Translations under genes and position numbers: made by a program
Assembly (NCBI RefSeq): GCF_003061515.1
Contig: NZ_CP028924.1
Span: forward strand, 744,001-808,000
Direction: 5' to 3'
Origin: Colwellia sp. Arc7-D
GTDB lineage: Bacteria > Pseudomonadota > Gammaproteobacteria > Enterobacterales > Alteromonadaceae
DNA length: 64,000 bases
Notes under the pieces: generated by a model
Told to the model about the DNA's origin: nothing
What the model saw: only the letters and a program-made list of their open reading frames with translations
The model's database searches: none
Shown: positions 48,749 through 58,291 of the stretch, in pieces
Layout: each line of letters opens with the position of its first letter
Position numbering within the stretch: position 1 is the stretch's first letter

Positions 48749-50749
48749 ATGTCGATTAATCTGTATCAAACTGGTGTAAGTGGTTTACTAGCCGCACAAC
48801 AACAGTTAGCGACTACAGGAAATAACATTGCTAACGTTAATACCGAAGGCTATACCCGTCAGCGTGCTGAACAGGCTACTGCTGTAGGCAATTATAACGG
48901 CGGTAATTTTGTTGGCTCTGGCACTTATGTTCAAGACATTACACGCCTGTACGATCAATTCTCCTATAAAGAACAATTACTCAATAAAAGTAATTTGGGT
49001 AATGCTGATTCTATTAGTTTAGACCTTAATCAATTAAACGAAATAATGTCATTTTCCAGTGAAGCAATTGATGGCTCAATTCAGCGTTTTTATCAAGCCG
49101 TTAATGGTATAGCCGACAACCCAAATGATATTGGCATACGTAATATTGCTCTTAGCCAAGCCAAAGTATTAGCACAAGATTTCAACAGTCTAAATAACAA
49201 CTTAGATCAACTTGAAAAGTCGACTAATAGCGAAATAGAACAAATGGCGAGTAAAATTTCTCAAATTTCACTCGACTTAGCAAAAATCAACGAACAGATT
49301 TTACAGAATAAAGATATAAACCAAACGGGTCAGCCGAATGAATTATTAGATAAACGTGATCAACTCGTTAATGAATTAGGTGAATATACCTCGGTTAGCA
49401 CCATTGAAGATACTTATGGCGTGATGACCGTGATGATCGGTAATGGTGCCACATTAGTTGCCGGAATTACGCCGTTAACCGTCAGTGTTGAAGCGGGTAA
49501 TCCCGATCCATTACAAACAAAATTACAGTTAAATAGTCGTAACGGTAAAGTCGCCCTTGATGCGTCAAAACTTGGTGGAGCCATTGCCGCTAAAATTGAA
49601 TATCGTGACGAACATGTTACGCAAGCGCGTAATGAGCTTAATCGTTTAGCGATGGCCGTTTCACAAACATTAAATCAATCGCAAGCTCAAGGTTTGGATC
49701 TAAATGCAAAGCAAGGTCAAAACATTTTTACCGATATCAACAGTACGGTGCTTCAAAACTCAAGGGTTTTATCATCATCAAAAAATTCAGGTGATGTGGA
49801 AGGTAGTCTCAAAATTACCGATGTTTCATTAGTACCAACCAATGAGTTCACCGTTAAATACGACGGCAGTGATTATATCATGACAAATACTCGTGATGGT
49901 TCAACAACAACATTAGTAGAAACAACCCCTGGGGTTTACCCGACAGAATTTGGCTTTGAGTTTACCGTTAACTCTGGTACTCCAAACGCTAATGATAGCT
50001 TTACCTTTCGCCCCACAGAAAATAGCGCATCATTAATGAAAGTAACGCTTAATGACCCCAAAGGCATTGCAGCGAGCTCCGCTATTGAAGTGCAAGCGGG
50101 TGATAACAATGTCAGCAATGGCTCAGTAAGTATTGTTAATGTTACTGACCCTGAAATCGCCCGTTCTTTTACCGACACCACTAATGAAAATTTAACGGTT
50201 GATGTGTATGAAAGTGCACCGGATGTATTTAGTTATCGAGTTTTTAATGCGGCAACTCCGCCACCAGCAGCCACTATAGCCAGCGGTAGTTTTGCCGCAG
50301 GAGCAACTGCTGTGATTGATATGCCTCCTTCACCAGCCGCTGCAGCTTTCCAAATTGAAATAGAAGGTTTACCTGTTGGTCAAGGCGCATTAGCGCGTGA
50401 AACGTTTACTATTGCTGATGCTTTTGGCTCAGGTAACGCCAGTAATGCAACACTGATGGCCGCTACACAAGAAGAACAAATTCTTGGCGGCGGTAAACAA
50501 ACCTTTAGCCAAGCTTTAGCCACGGCTACAGCCCAAGTTGGCTCGAGTGCGAGTTCAGCTGAACTAATTGCTGATACAGCACAAGCATTGTTTACTCAAG
50601 CTTACAACCGTAATCAATCTAATTCTGGGGTAAACCTTGATGAAGAAGCGGCAAATCTTTTGAAATACCAACAAGCTTACCAAGCGTCGTCACAGATAAT
50701 TTCAGTGGCAAATACTATATTCGACACCTTATTAGCGGTCTCTAGATAG
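48749..50749 (+). CDS. flgK: Hook-filament junction protein FlgK
   Basis: A 666-residue HAP1. The N-terminus has INLYQTGVSGLLAAQQQLAT with NNIANVNTEGYTRQRAEQ, and the C-terminus NSGVNLDEEAANLLKYQQAY and ISVANTIFDTLLAVSR. It is about 110 residues longer than E. coli FlgK, with extra material between about 380 and 570 that includes an Ala/Pro-rich stretch, so the outer domain is probably enlarged. flgL follows after 8 bases. Confidence 0.96.
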   Translation: MSINLYQTGVSGLLAAQQQLATTGNNIANVNTEGYTRQRAEQATAVGNYNGGNFVGSGTYVQDITRLYDQFSYKEQLLNKSNLGNADSISLDLNQLNEIMSFSSEAIDGSIQRFYQAVNGIADNPNDIGIRNIALSQAKVLAQDFNSLNNNLDQLEKSTNSEIEQMASKISQISLDLAKINEQILQNKDINQTGQPNELLDKRDQLVNELGEYTSVSTIEDTYGVMTVMIGNGATLVAGITPLTVSVEAGNPDPLQTKLQLNSRNGKVALDASKLGGAIAAKIEYRDEHVTQARNELNRLAMAVSQTLNQSQAQGLDLNAKQGQNIFTDINSTVLQNSRVLSSSKNSGDVEGSLKITDVSLVPTNEFTVKYDGSDYIMTNTRDGSTTTLVETTPGVYPTEFGFEFTVNSGTPNANDSFTFRPTENSASLMKVTLNDPKGIAASSAIEVQAGDNNVSNGSVSIVNVTDPEIARSFTDTTNENLTVDVYESAPDVFSYRVFNAATPPPAATIASGSFAAGATAVIDMPPSPAAAAFQIEIEGLPVGQGALARETFTIADAFGSGNASNATLMAATQEEQILGGGKQTFSQALATATAQVGSSASSAELIADTAQALFTQAYNRNQSNSGVNLDEEAANLLKYQQAYQASSQIISVANTIFDTLLAVSR

Positions 50750-50757
50750 GAGTTATT

Positions 50758-51963
50758 ATGCGTGTTTCTACAGCACAGTTTTATAATCAAAGCGGCATGC
50801 GAATGTCTAATCAACAAAGTAGCGTTAATGATCAAATGAGCAACCTTTCGTCTGGCAAGCGAGTTGAAACTGCGAAAGACGACGCCATGGCATATAGCAC
50901 GTTAGCGGGATATAAAAATGATTTAGCCAATATTGAAAAGTACCAACGAAACATAACTCAAGCTGAAAATCACAATAGTTTAATCGATACCTCGTTAGCA
51001 AATGCTGAAGGTATTATGAATGAACTAAAAGATTTAATGATACAAGCCAACAATGGCGTGTATTCAGCCGATGATCTTGCATCAATCTACCAACAGGCGA
51101 GTCAAAGTTTGCAACAAATTCTCGACATTGCTAACACTAAGGATGAAACCGGTGGTTACGTTTTTGCAGGTTATCAGATAGACGATGCACCTTTTGTAAT
51201 ACAAACAGATAACTCGGTTGATTATCGTGGCGATAATGGCGTTAGAGAATTACAAATAGCAAAAAATGTCTCAATGGCGAGTAACCAAAGTGGTGAGCAT
51301 GTCTTTCAAAAAGTGCCTAATGCTATTGGTGACTTTTCAGCTACATACAATACTAATAACTCAGGTATAGGTGTTGAACGCGCGGTAGTCGCCGATGCAA
51401 GTGTTTATGATAGTACTGCTAACCCAGCCGACTTTACTTTTGAGTTTATTTCGGCAACTGAACTCACTATTACCGATGGCGCCTCTAACGTTACTACTAT
51501 TAACGGCTACATACCAGGGCAAACCATTGCCTTTAACGGTATAGAAGTAAAGCTAAACGGCAATCCATTGCCGGGTGATAAATTCACATTAAAACCTGAG
51601 CAAGATATAAGTGTTTTTGACAATATTAAATCGGCTATAGATTGGATTGATAATAAAGCAAGCGCTGGCGATGACCCACAAGTACAGGTTGATTTTAATC
51701 AAATTATTGAGCAATTAAGCGATTCAATGAACTACTTAACGTCGCGTCGAGCAGAGGCAGGTATTAATTTACAAGTTATAGACCGTCAAAAAAGTAATCA
51801 TTTAGATACTGAACTCTATTTGTCGTCAGGTCGTTCGTCTATTGAAGATTTAGATTTTGCCAAGGCAATATCTGTATTTGAACAGTCGCAAGTCGCGCTA
51901 CAAGCCGCACAGCAAACCTTTACTCAGGTACAGGGGTTAAATTTATTTAATTATATTCGATAA
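50758..51963 (+). CDS. flgL: Hook-filament junction protein FlgL
   Basis: A 401-residue HAP3. The flagellin-like N-terminus (MRVSTAQFYNQSGMRMSNQQ) has LSSGKRVETAKDDAMAYSTL, and the C-terminus has SIEDLDFAKAISVFEQSQVA. The middle about 200-280 is variable. AGGAG precedes the ATG. It ends the flgF-flgL run, and no terminator is obvious before the flagellin promoter. Confidence 0.95.
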   Translation: MRVSTAQFYNQSGMRMSNQQSSVNDQMSNLSSGKRVETAKDDAMAYSTLAGYKNDLANIEKYQRNITQAENHNSLIDTSLANAEGIMNELKDLMIQANNGVYSADDLASIYQQASQSLQQILDIANTKDETGGYVFAGYQIDDAPFVIQTDNSVDYRGDNGVRELQIAKNVSMASNQSGEHVFQKVPNAIGDFSATYNTNNSGIGVERAVVADASVYDSTANPADFTFEFISATELTITDGASNVTTINGYIPGQTIAFNGIEVKLNGNPLPGDKFTLKPEQDISVFDNIKSAIDWIDNKASAGDDPQVQVDFNQIIEQLSDSMNYLTSRRAEAGINLQVIDRQKSNHLDTELYLSSGRSSIEDLDFAKAISVFEQSQVALQAAQQTFTQVQGLNLFNYIR

Positions 51964-52016
51964 AACTTTGTGTTTTTTCTGTTTATATTGAGGATTTATA
52001 TCGAGCTGGTTAATTT

Positions 52017-52032
52017 TGGTACAAATGTTGCT
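52017..52032 (+). promoter_or_regulatory. Sigma54-type promoter for the first flagellin gene
   Basis: TGGTAC-N5-TTGCT differs from the consensus at one base, with exact core spacing. It lies about 220 bases before the ATG, which gives a leader of about 208 bases. No good sigma28 element was found in the same gap. Confidence 0.65.
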
Positions 52033-52252
52033 TTTATCTAATCAGTAAAACTTAAAATTGGCGTTATAAGGGATAATCCTTAATCGCAAAACTGGCTGTT
52101 AAGGCCAATGAAGTCCAAATACATTGCATTAGTTGTTTTAGTAATAAATTCGCAATTAAGGGTATGGGCTGAAATAAACAGTGTTGGAAGTTTGAATAAA
52201 TCAACTAACGCAAAACAATGTAAAAGATAAATTAAATTTCTAGGAGTCTATC

Positions 52253-53431
52253 ATGGCCTTATCAGTAGTAACTAACACGTCATCATTGAATGCTCAACGT
52301 AACTTAACTAAGTCTGGTAATGGTTTAGCAGTTTCAATGGAACGTTTATCATCAGGTATGCGTATTAATAGTGCTAAAGATGATGCGGCAGGTTTGCAAA
52401 TATCAAATCGCCTAACCTCGCAAATTAACGGTTTAGGTGTTGCTCAACGTAACGCCAACGACGGTATTTCAATGGCACAAACGGCTGAAGGTGCTATGCA
52501 AGCTTCAACAGAAATATTGCAACGTATGCGTGATTTAGCACTGCAAGCGGCGAATGGGTCAAACTCAGCCGCAGACCGTGAATCACTGCAAAAAGAAGTT
52601 TCAGCATTGCAAACAGAACTAACTAGGATTGCCGATACAACTAAGTTTGGTGATCAAACCTTGCTTGATGGGACCTTCGGTACAAAAAGTTTCCAGGTTG
52701 GTGCTAATGCTAACGAAATAATTGATATGACCTTATCAAGTATTAAAGCATCTGACTTAGGAGCTGTATCTGGGCAAAGTTTAGCTATCACTGGTTTTGA
52801 TAATACTGTTGTTGGTGCTACAACTGAGACTTTATCTTTTGCTGTTACAACAGCGTCTGGTACCAATACTGTTACTTTTGATATTGCTGTAGGGCAAGGT
52901 ACTGACGATTTAATTGATGCAGTAAACGATAATGTTGGTGCTTTAGGTATTCGAGCTATTTCGGATGGTTCAGGTTCAATTACTTTTTCATCTACTAATG
53001 AAGTAACTGCAGTTACTGCAAGTAGTAGTGTTGCAGGCGATGCTGGTATTTTTAATACTACTCCTGGTGCAGGTACATTAGGTGGTGCGGACACAGCAAC
53101 AGGCGGTACAGCTGTAAATGCCATTAATGTTAGTGGTGCAACTGGCGCTGGCGCACAATCTGCACTTGAGTCAATTGATGCAGCCTTAAAACAAATTGAT
53201 GAACAACGGGCTGACTTGGGTGCACTTCAAAACCGATTTGGTTATACCATTAGTAACCTTGCTAACATTCAAGAAAATGTTTCAGCATCGCGTAGCCGTA
53301 TTCAAGATACTGACTTTGCGGTAGAAACAGCTAATTTAACCAAAAACCAAATACTGCAACAAGCAGGTACATCAATTTTAGCGCAGGCTAACCAAATACC
53401 TCAAGCAGCAATTAGTCTACTTGGCGGCTAA
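52253..53431 (+). CDS. fliC: Flagellin (first copy)
   Basis: A 392-residue filament subunit. D0/D1 ends are conserved: [20 protein letters not shown] and [20 protein letters not shown] at the start, [20 protein letters not shown] and [19 protein letters not shown] at the end. The central part (about 175-300) is a Thr/Ala/Gly-rich D2-like domain. It is closely similar to the next flagellin, differing mainly by scattered substitutions in the centre, so the two arose by tandem duplication. AGGAG precedes the ATG. Its promoter is sigma54-type, which in Vibrio marks the essential FlaA flagellin. Confidence 0.97.
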   Translation: MALSVVTNTSSLNAQRNLTKSGNGLAVSMERLSSGMRINSAKDDAAGLQISNRLTSQINGLGVAQRNANDGISMAQTAEGAMQASTEILQRMRDLALQAANGSNSAADRESLQKEVSALQTELTRIADTTKFGDQTLLDGTFGTKSFQVGANANEIIDMTLSSIKASDLGAVSGQSLAITGFDNTVVGATTETLSFAVTTASGTNTVTFDIAVGQGTDDLIDAVNDNVGALGIRAISDGSGSITFSSTNEVTAVTASSSVAGDAGIFNTTPGAGTLGGADTATGGTAVNAINVSGATGAGAQSALESIDAALKQIDEQRADLGALQNRFGYTISNLANIQENVSASRSRIQDTDFAVETANLTKNQILQQAGTSILAQANQIPQAAISLLGG

Positions 53432-53451
53432 AGTATATTTAGATTACTACT

Positions 53452-53482
53452 AAGCCATCACTTTTAAGTGATGGCTTTTTTG
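53452..53482 (+). terminator. Terminator of first flagellin gene
   Basis: A perfect 12-bp stem (AAGCCATCACTT and its complement) with a 2-base loop is followed by six T residues. Confidence 0.92.
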
Positions 53483-53836
53483 TTTTTAAATGCAAAAATG
53501 GAATGCTTTTTATATGACGCCAAATTAAATCAGTACTTATATCATTAGCTCTATTTTAAAAAGTTTAAGCTAACGTAAGCTTTCTACGCAGAACTATAAA
53601 ATATCAATTTGATAGGTTAACAGTAAGTGCTAACGACAATAGAGAGCTCTTTCTAATAAAAATAAATGCTAGATTCTCTATTTAAATATATCACTTTTAC
53701 CAATTTAAATTTCCCTTACCACCCAATTTTGCTTATTTTAACATGATGGTTTGTGATTTGTTTTACATTCAAGTTTTTGATATTAAATCGTTTTTATCTT
53801 TTCTTTTATGTTTTTTATATTTTTATACAAAAAAAT
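53483..53836 (+). other. Gap between flagellin genes
   Basis: A very AT-rich 354-bp stretch between the first flagellin terminator and the sigma28 promoter of the second. No reading frame or structure was recognised. Confidence 0.4.
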
Positions 53837-53863
53837 TAAAGTAATACTGAGCTCTGCCGTTAA
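53837..53863 (+). promoter_or_regulatory. Sigma28-type promoter for the second flagellin gene
   Basis: TAAAGTAA, an 11-base spacer and GCCGTTAA give 6/8 and 7/8 matches to the FliA consensus with exact spacing. It lies about 90 bases before the ATG. Confidence 0.82.
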
Positions 53864-53950
53864 AGTAATTAGCACGGGGCCTAATCAATAAAATTAACGC
53901 TCCGAAGTTTAAAATTAACAATATATTATTTTGTACTTAGGAGTTCTATC

Positions 53951-55132
53951 ATGGCTTTATCAGTAATTACTAACACTTCATCATTGAATGCACAACGTAA
54001 CTTGTCTAATTCAAGTAATAATTTAGCTACTTCAATGGAACGTTTATCATCAGGTATGCGCATTAACAGTGCTAAAGATGACGCGGCTGGTCTACAAATT
54101 TCGAACCGTTTAACATCGCAAATTAATGGTTTAGGTGTTGCTCAACGTAATGCTAACGACGGTATTTCAATGGCGCAAACTGCTGAAGGTGCAATGCAAG
54201 CATCAACAGACATTTTACAACGTATGCGCGATTTAGCACTACAAGCGGCTAACGGTTCAAACTCAGCAGCCGATCGTGATGCACTGCAAAAAGAAGTTAC
54301 CTCATTAAACACTGAATTAACACGAATTGCAGATACTACTAGCTTTGGTGACCAAAAATTATTAGATGGTACTTTTACCGCTAAAAGTTTCCAAGTTGGT
54401 GCTAACGCTAATGAAACAATCGATTTGAGTTTATCAAGTATTAAAGCAACTGATTTAGGTGTTGTATCTGGTCAAAGTCTTACTATCGCAGGATTTGATA
54501 ATGCTGTTGTAGGTGCTGCTGCTGAAACGCTGACCTTTGCTGTTACAACAGCATCAGGTGTTAACACGGTATCTTTCGATATTGGTGTTGGTCAAGGTAC
54601 AGATGACTTAATTGATGCAGTTAATGATAATGTTGGTGGCTTAGGTATTCGTGCTGTTTCTGATGGTTCAGGTTCAATTACATTTACTTCAACAAATGAA
54701 GTAACTGCTGTTACGGCAGGTAGTAGTATCGCAGCCGGTGCTGGTATTTTTAATACTGATACTGCTCCTGGTGCTGGTACTTTAGGCGGAGCAGATAGTG
54801 CTGTTGGTGGTACTGCAGTTGCTTCAATTAACATTAGTGGTTCAGATGGTACTGGAGCACAAACTGCACTTGCTTCAATCGATGCAGCCTTAAAGCAAAT
54901 TGATGAGCAACGTTCTGACTTGGGTGCGCTTCAAAATAGATTTGGTTATACCATTAGTAACCTTGCTAACATCCAAGAAAATGTTTCAGCGTCACGTAGT
55001 CGTATACAAGATACTGACTTTGCAGTCGAAACAGCTAACTTGACTAAAAACCAAATATTGCAACAAGCAGGTACGTCAATATTGTCACAAGCTAACCAGT
55101 TACCACAAGCCGCATTAAGCTTGTTAGGTTAA
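53951..55132 (+). CDS. fliC: Flagellin (second copy)
   Basis: A 393-residue filament subunit, near-identical to the first copy in the D0/D1 ends ([20 protein letters not shown] and [20 protein letters not shown]) and slightly different in the centre (about 180-300). The start [20 protein letters not shown] differs at only a few positions. AGGAG precedes the ATG. It is driven by a sigma28-type promoter, unlike its neighbour, suggesting late, FlgM-controlled expression. It is closed by its own terminator. Confidence 0.97.
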   Translation: MALSVITNTSSLNAQRNLSNSSNNLATSMERLSSGMRINSAKDDAAGLQISNRLTSQINGLGVAQRNANDGISMAQTAEGAMQASTDILQRMRDLALQAANGSNSAADRDALQKEVTSLNTELTRIADTTSFGDQKLLDGTFTAKSFQVGANANETIDLSLSSIKATDLGVVSGQSLTIAGFDNAVVGAAAETLTFAVTTASGVNTVSFDIGVGQGTDDLIDAVNDNVGGLGIRAVSDGSGSITFTSTNEVTAVTAGSSIAAGAGIFNTDTAPGAGTLGGADSAVGGTAVASINISGSDGTGAQTALASIDAALKQIDEQRSDLGALQNRFGYTISNLANIQENVSASRSRIQDTDFAVETANLTKNQILQQAGTSILSQANQLPQAALSLLG

Positions 55133-55144
55133 GCCTCTAAGTGA

Positions 55145-55168
55145 CACTAACATAAGTACTATGTTAGT
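55145..55168 (+). repeat. Hairpin just after the second flagellin gene
   Basis: A perfect 9-bp inverted repeat (ACTAACATA arms) around a short loop, lying between the stop codon and the main terminator. It may stabilise the 3' end of the flagellin mRNA (inference). Confidence 0.5.
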
Positions 55169-55178
55169 AGCATAAACT

Positions 55179-55209
55179 AAGGAAGGGGCATAATACCTCT
55201 TCCTTTTTG
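55179..55209 (+). terminator. Terminator of second flagellin gene
   Basis: A 10-bp stem AAGGAAGGGG/CCTCTTCCTT (one G-T pair) with a 7-base loop is followed by five T residues. Confidence 0.85.
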
Positions 55210-55297
55210 TGTTTTTATAGTTAATGAAGTTTGCACCTTGAAATAGTATTAATAATCGTAATTTAATTAATGCTTTAAGGTGATAAGGGAGTCAAAT

Positions 55298-55726
55298 ATG
55301 ATTTTAGCTAACACCACCGATAGTAGTATTAATGCCAATAATTCATCAACAGTTGAATTAGTTAATGGCAATGCCGAACGTACAACTTCAGAAAATAAAA
55401 GTGTTGAAAACTTGCAAAAAAATGCCACAACTATAGGCACTTCTCTTGTAGAAGAACAAAAATCCGTGAGTACCAGTGAAACGAATAAAACGGAGAAAAT
55501 GACATCCGAACAATTAAATAAAGTGGCGCAGCAATTGCAAGATTTTATGGGTGAAATGAACAGAAGTTTAGAGTTTATTGTCGATGAAGATTCAGGTCGA
55601 GATGTTATTAAAGTACTAGACAAGGACACTGGCGATTTAATTAAGCAGTATCCGTCAGAAGAAGTTTTGTCTATTATCTCAAAACTATCGAATGCTTCAG
55701 GTAGTTTAATTGATACAGAGATTTAG
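55298..55726 (+). CDS. flaG: Flagellar protein FlaG
   Basis: A 142-residue protein. The N-terminal half is Asn/Ser/Thr-rich and probably disordered. The C-terminal half has the FlaG domain with LEFIVDEDSGRDVIKVLDKD and LIKQYPSEEVLSIISKLSNA. FlaG affects polar filament length in related bacteria. ATG 55298 is chosen because the GTG at 55280 lies just before the ribosome site AAGGGAG. fliD follows after 107 bases. Confidence 0.92.
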   Translation: MILANTTDSSINANNSSTVELVNGNAERTTSENKSVENLQKNATTIGTSLVEEQKSVSTSETNKTEKMTSEQLNKVAQQLQDFMGEMNRSLEFIVDEDSGRDVIKVLDKDTGDLIKQYPSEEVLSIISKLSNASGSLIDTEI

Positions 55727-55833
55727 TCTCTATTAAAATATAAACTAAAACATAAATTTAAACGTAGATTAAAAGTGGTTATTTATTAGGTATACTGTTA
55801 ACTAGCACTTACAGCAACATATTTGGTGAAATT

Positions 55834-57258
55834 ATGGTAGATATAGCATTTACAGGTATAGGTTCAGGTCTTCAGGTCACTGAGATTGTTGATGCGATTG
55901 TTGGCGCTGAACGTGCGCCATTTGAAAATCGACTTGTTACTAGACAAGCGGCGATAACAACTGATATTTCTGCTGTTGGCTCTTTAAAAGGTGCCCTAGA
56001 AGCTGTTGCTGACTCTATTGAAAATTTAGCCAGTGCGGATAAATATCAGCAACGAGTTACCAGTGGCTCTGATAGCTTTATTTCACTCAGTAGTAATAAA
56101 AATGCTGAAGTTGGTAGCTATTCAATTAATGTAGATCAAATTGCCACATCTCATAAATTAGTTTCAGATGCATTTGTAAGTAGTGAAGCTGTCGGCGAAG
56201 GGGTTATGACCTTTACGTCAGGTAGCGAGAGTTTTGATATTAGTGTATCGGATACTGCCACGCTTAATGATATTCGTAACTCGATAAACGACAGTATTGA
56301 AAATACATCTATTTCAGCCACCATTATCACTGATGATAATGGCCAACATCTTGTTTTAACAAGTAAAGAAACAGGCCTTGCGAATGAAATAAGGGTATCT
56401 GTTGCTGAAGTAGCCCAGCCGGGCGATCTATTTGGTCCTAATAATACAGACAAAGTTGGCCTTTCGCGTTTAGCTTATGACACGGGTGCGTTAAACTTAT
56501 CTGAGATACGTGAAGCAAAAGATGCCCAAATAACTATTGATGGTACGTTAGTTGTTAGTAGTAGTACTAATGAATTTGTCGATGCTATTGACGGAATAAC
56601 CATTACTGCTACGCAGGTACATGACGTGGATGATGCGCCAAGTATTGCTACCACGAGCGAAAATAATAGTAATATAAAGCTAGGTCTAGAAGAGTTCGTC
56701 AATAGTTATAATGCGCTGGTTGACCTAAGTAAACAGCTTGGTCAATCTGGCGAAAGTGCGGCAGGTCCACTAGCTGGTGACTCACTTTTACGTGGTGTTA
56801 TGAGTAAACTACGTCAAGAATTAAGTAGCTCTTTTTCAAGTGTAGGTGGTGAAAGCTTGACCTTAAACCAGTTAGGTGTGCGCTCAGATCGCTATGGTAA
56901 ATTTGAACTAGATACTGATGATTTAGACGAACAAATAGCATTAAATGTTGATGCAGTGCAAAACTTTTTTGTAGGTACAGATGAAGTTCCAGGTTTTGCC
57001 GCCTCGCTTAAAACACTCACTGAATTTTACACAGAGTCTGACGGTATTATTCAAGGGCGAATAGACAGTAAAAACAGTCAACTTTCAAAACTAGATGATG
57101 AAAGAGAAGCTTTTACCAGAAGAATAGATGCTTTAGAAGCTCGGCTTTATTCGCAGTATAACGCGATGGATTTATTGGTTGCGAATTTGAATGCGACTAG
57201 CAGTTACTTGCAGCAGCAGCTTGATAACTTACCAGGTGTAGTTAGAGAGTCTAACTAA
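55834..57258 (+). CDS. fliD: Filament cap protein FliD
   Basis: A 474-residue HAP2 that caps the filament and helps flagellin fold into place. The N-terminal MVDIAFTGIGSGLQVTEIVD and the C-terminal coiled coil (about 415-465, SQLSKLDDEREAFTRRIDAL then YNAMDLLVANLNATSSYLQQ) match the family. The middle domain has KEFVD-like DGITITATQ and the late REFLD-region EFVNSYNALVDL. It ends before a strong terminator, convergent with the fliT-like gene. Confidence 0.95.
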   Translation: MVDIAFTGIGSGLQVTEIVDAIVGAERAPFENRLVTRQAAITTDISAVGSLKGALEAVADSIENLASADKYQQRVTSGSDSFISLSSNKNAEVGSYSINVDQIATSHKLVSDAFVSSEAVGEGVMTFTSGSESFDISVSDTATLNDIRNSINDSIENTSISATIITDDNGQHLVLTSKETGLANEIRVSVAEVAQPGDLFGPNNTDKVGLSRLAYDTGALNLSEIREAKDAQITIDGTLVVSSSTNEFVDAIDGITITATQVHDVDDAPSIATTSENNSNIKLGLEEFVNSYNALVDLSKQLGQSGESAAGPLAGDSLLRGVMSKLRQELSSSFSSVGGESLTLNQLGVRSDRYGKFELDTDDLDEQIALNVDAVQNFFVGTDEVPGFAASLKTLTEFYTESDGIIQGRIDSKNSQLSKLDDEREAFTRRIDALEARLYSQYNAMDLLVANLNATSSYLQQQLDNLPGVVRESN

Positions 57259-57307
57259 GTAAAAAATTAAAGCCACTTGAGTCAGCTTATAATAATGGCG
57301 ACTTAAT

Positions 57308-57347
57308 AAAAAATCGTTTTAACGCTTAAGTTAAAACGATTTTTTTA
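57308..57347. terminator. Bidirectional terminator between fliD and fliT-like gene
   Basis: A perfect 16-bp stem (A6TCGTTTTAAC and its complement) with a 6-base loop and T runs on both strands. Confidence 0.93.
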
Positions 57348-57452
57348 TTTTAACCGGTTGGCTTTTACTATATGAATAGTTTTAAGCTTTATTTGGTTTT
57401 AACTTTTTGAGCAGATAATCGAAGGAAATTAAAATTGAGCAAGTAATAAGTG

Positions 57453-57821
57453 CTATAGTTTTTGGTATAAATTGATAGCTTTTCTGTTTTTCTTTAGCTT
57501 TAAAATTTCTGATTTTGCTGAACGTTGAGAACTATTTACTTTGTTGACAAGTTGGGTGTCGAGGCTGGCTAAGAATTGAAGTTTTAGCGCATGTAATTGC
57601 AACTCTTCAGCAGTAAAGCTTTCAAATAAGTGATATATGCTTTTTTCTCTTTGGGCTATTAAATTCAACAAATTGACTGTTTCAGGTGGTGTTTCATCCG
57701 CTGGGTTATTTAATGCTAATTTGGCATTTTCATCTTCAATATTTGAGGTATCTAAAAGTTTTAGTAGCACCTCAGATACGTCAATTATTTGGTCTAAAGT
57801 TTCAACAGCTTTTAATGCCAT
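57453..57821 (-). CDS. FliT-like flagellar chaperone
   Basis: A 122-residue, mainly helical, charged protein with IIDVSEVLLKLLDTSN and LLNLIAQREKSIYHLFESF. Size, helicity and position directly after fliS fit FliT/FlaI, the FliD export chaperone that in enterics also inhibits FlhDC. Sequence conservation in this family is poor, so the call depends on context. Its ATG overlaps the fliS stop by one base (TAATG). It is convergent with fliD, unlike the co-oriented Vibrio order. Confidence 0.6.
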   Translation of the reverse strand: MALKAVETLDQIIDVSEVLLKLLDTSNIEDENAKLALNNPADETPPETVNLLNLIAQREKSIYHLFESFTAEELQLHALKLQFLASLDTQLVNKVNSSQRSAKSEILKLKKNRKAINLYQKL

Positions 57822-58219
57822 TAAAAGCTTACCTTGTCTTGATTATCAAGTGGAATATTGTCCCAACCTGACTTAATTGGAATTAAGGTTTGCGCTACTT
57901 CGTTTAGCTTATCAATGTCATTATCTAAACTAGCTGCAAGCAATTGCTCTGAACAATAAAGGTAGATAGAGGCTAAGTTATTAGATATTTCTCCACCTTG
58001 TTTAAAATCAAGCGAAGCCTCTAATACACCAATAATAGCTATAGCGTTTGATAATTCAGCGCCTTTTTTTGCATAGTCTTTTTGGGCAATTGCACCTTTT
58101 GCAGTAGCAATATTATCAAGCAATTTTTGAAATAACAGTGCAACCAACTGATAAGGTGATGCTTCTTGGGCTGAACTCTTGTTAACTTGTTGATATTTTT
58201 TTAATGACGCGTGAGTCAT
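57821..58219 (-). CDS. fliS: Flagellin export chaperone FliS
   Basis: A 132-residue four-helix chaperone that binds the C-terminus of flagellin before export. It has SPYQLVALLFQKLLDNIATA at about 21-40 and an IYLYCSEQLLAASLDNDIDK region; both are typical. It lies 72 bases after an unknown 94-residue gene and overlaps the fliT-like gene. Confidence 0.93.
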   Translation of the reverse strand: MTHASLKKYQQVNKSSAQEASPYQLVALLFQKLLDNIATAKGAIAQKDYAKKGAELSNAIAIIGVLEASLDFKQGGEISNNLASIYLYCSEQLLAASLDNDIDKLNEVAQTLIPIKSGWDNIPLDNQDKVSF

Positions 58220-58291
58220 AGATATCTCCAGTATTAATACAATAATTTTATTATACTAAAATACACTAAATTTTAAATTACAGACGATAAA

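Noticed and set aside
51964..52252. Sigma28 element for the first flagellin
   Set aside because: GCCAATGA and AGGGATAA were considered as -10 boxes but neither has a -35 at the right spacing. The sigma54 element is better.
52654..53124. Long minus-strand frame opposite the first flagellin (156 codons)
   Set aside because: Low-complexity Val/Pro/Ala/Ser composition arises from the antisense of Thr/Ala/Gly-rich flagellin codons; the second flagellin shows the same effect.
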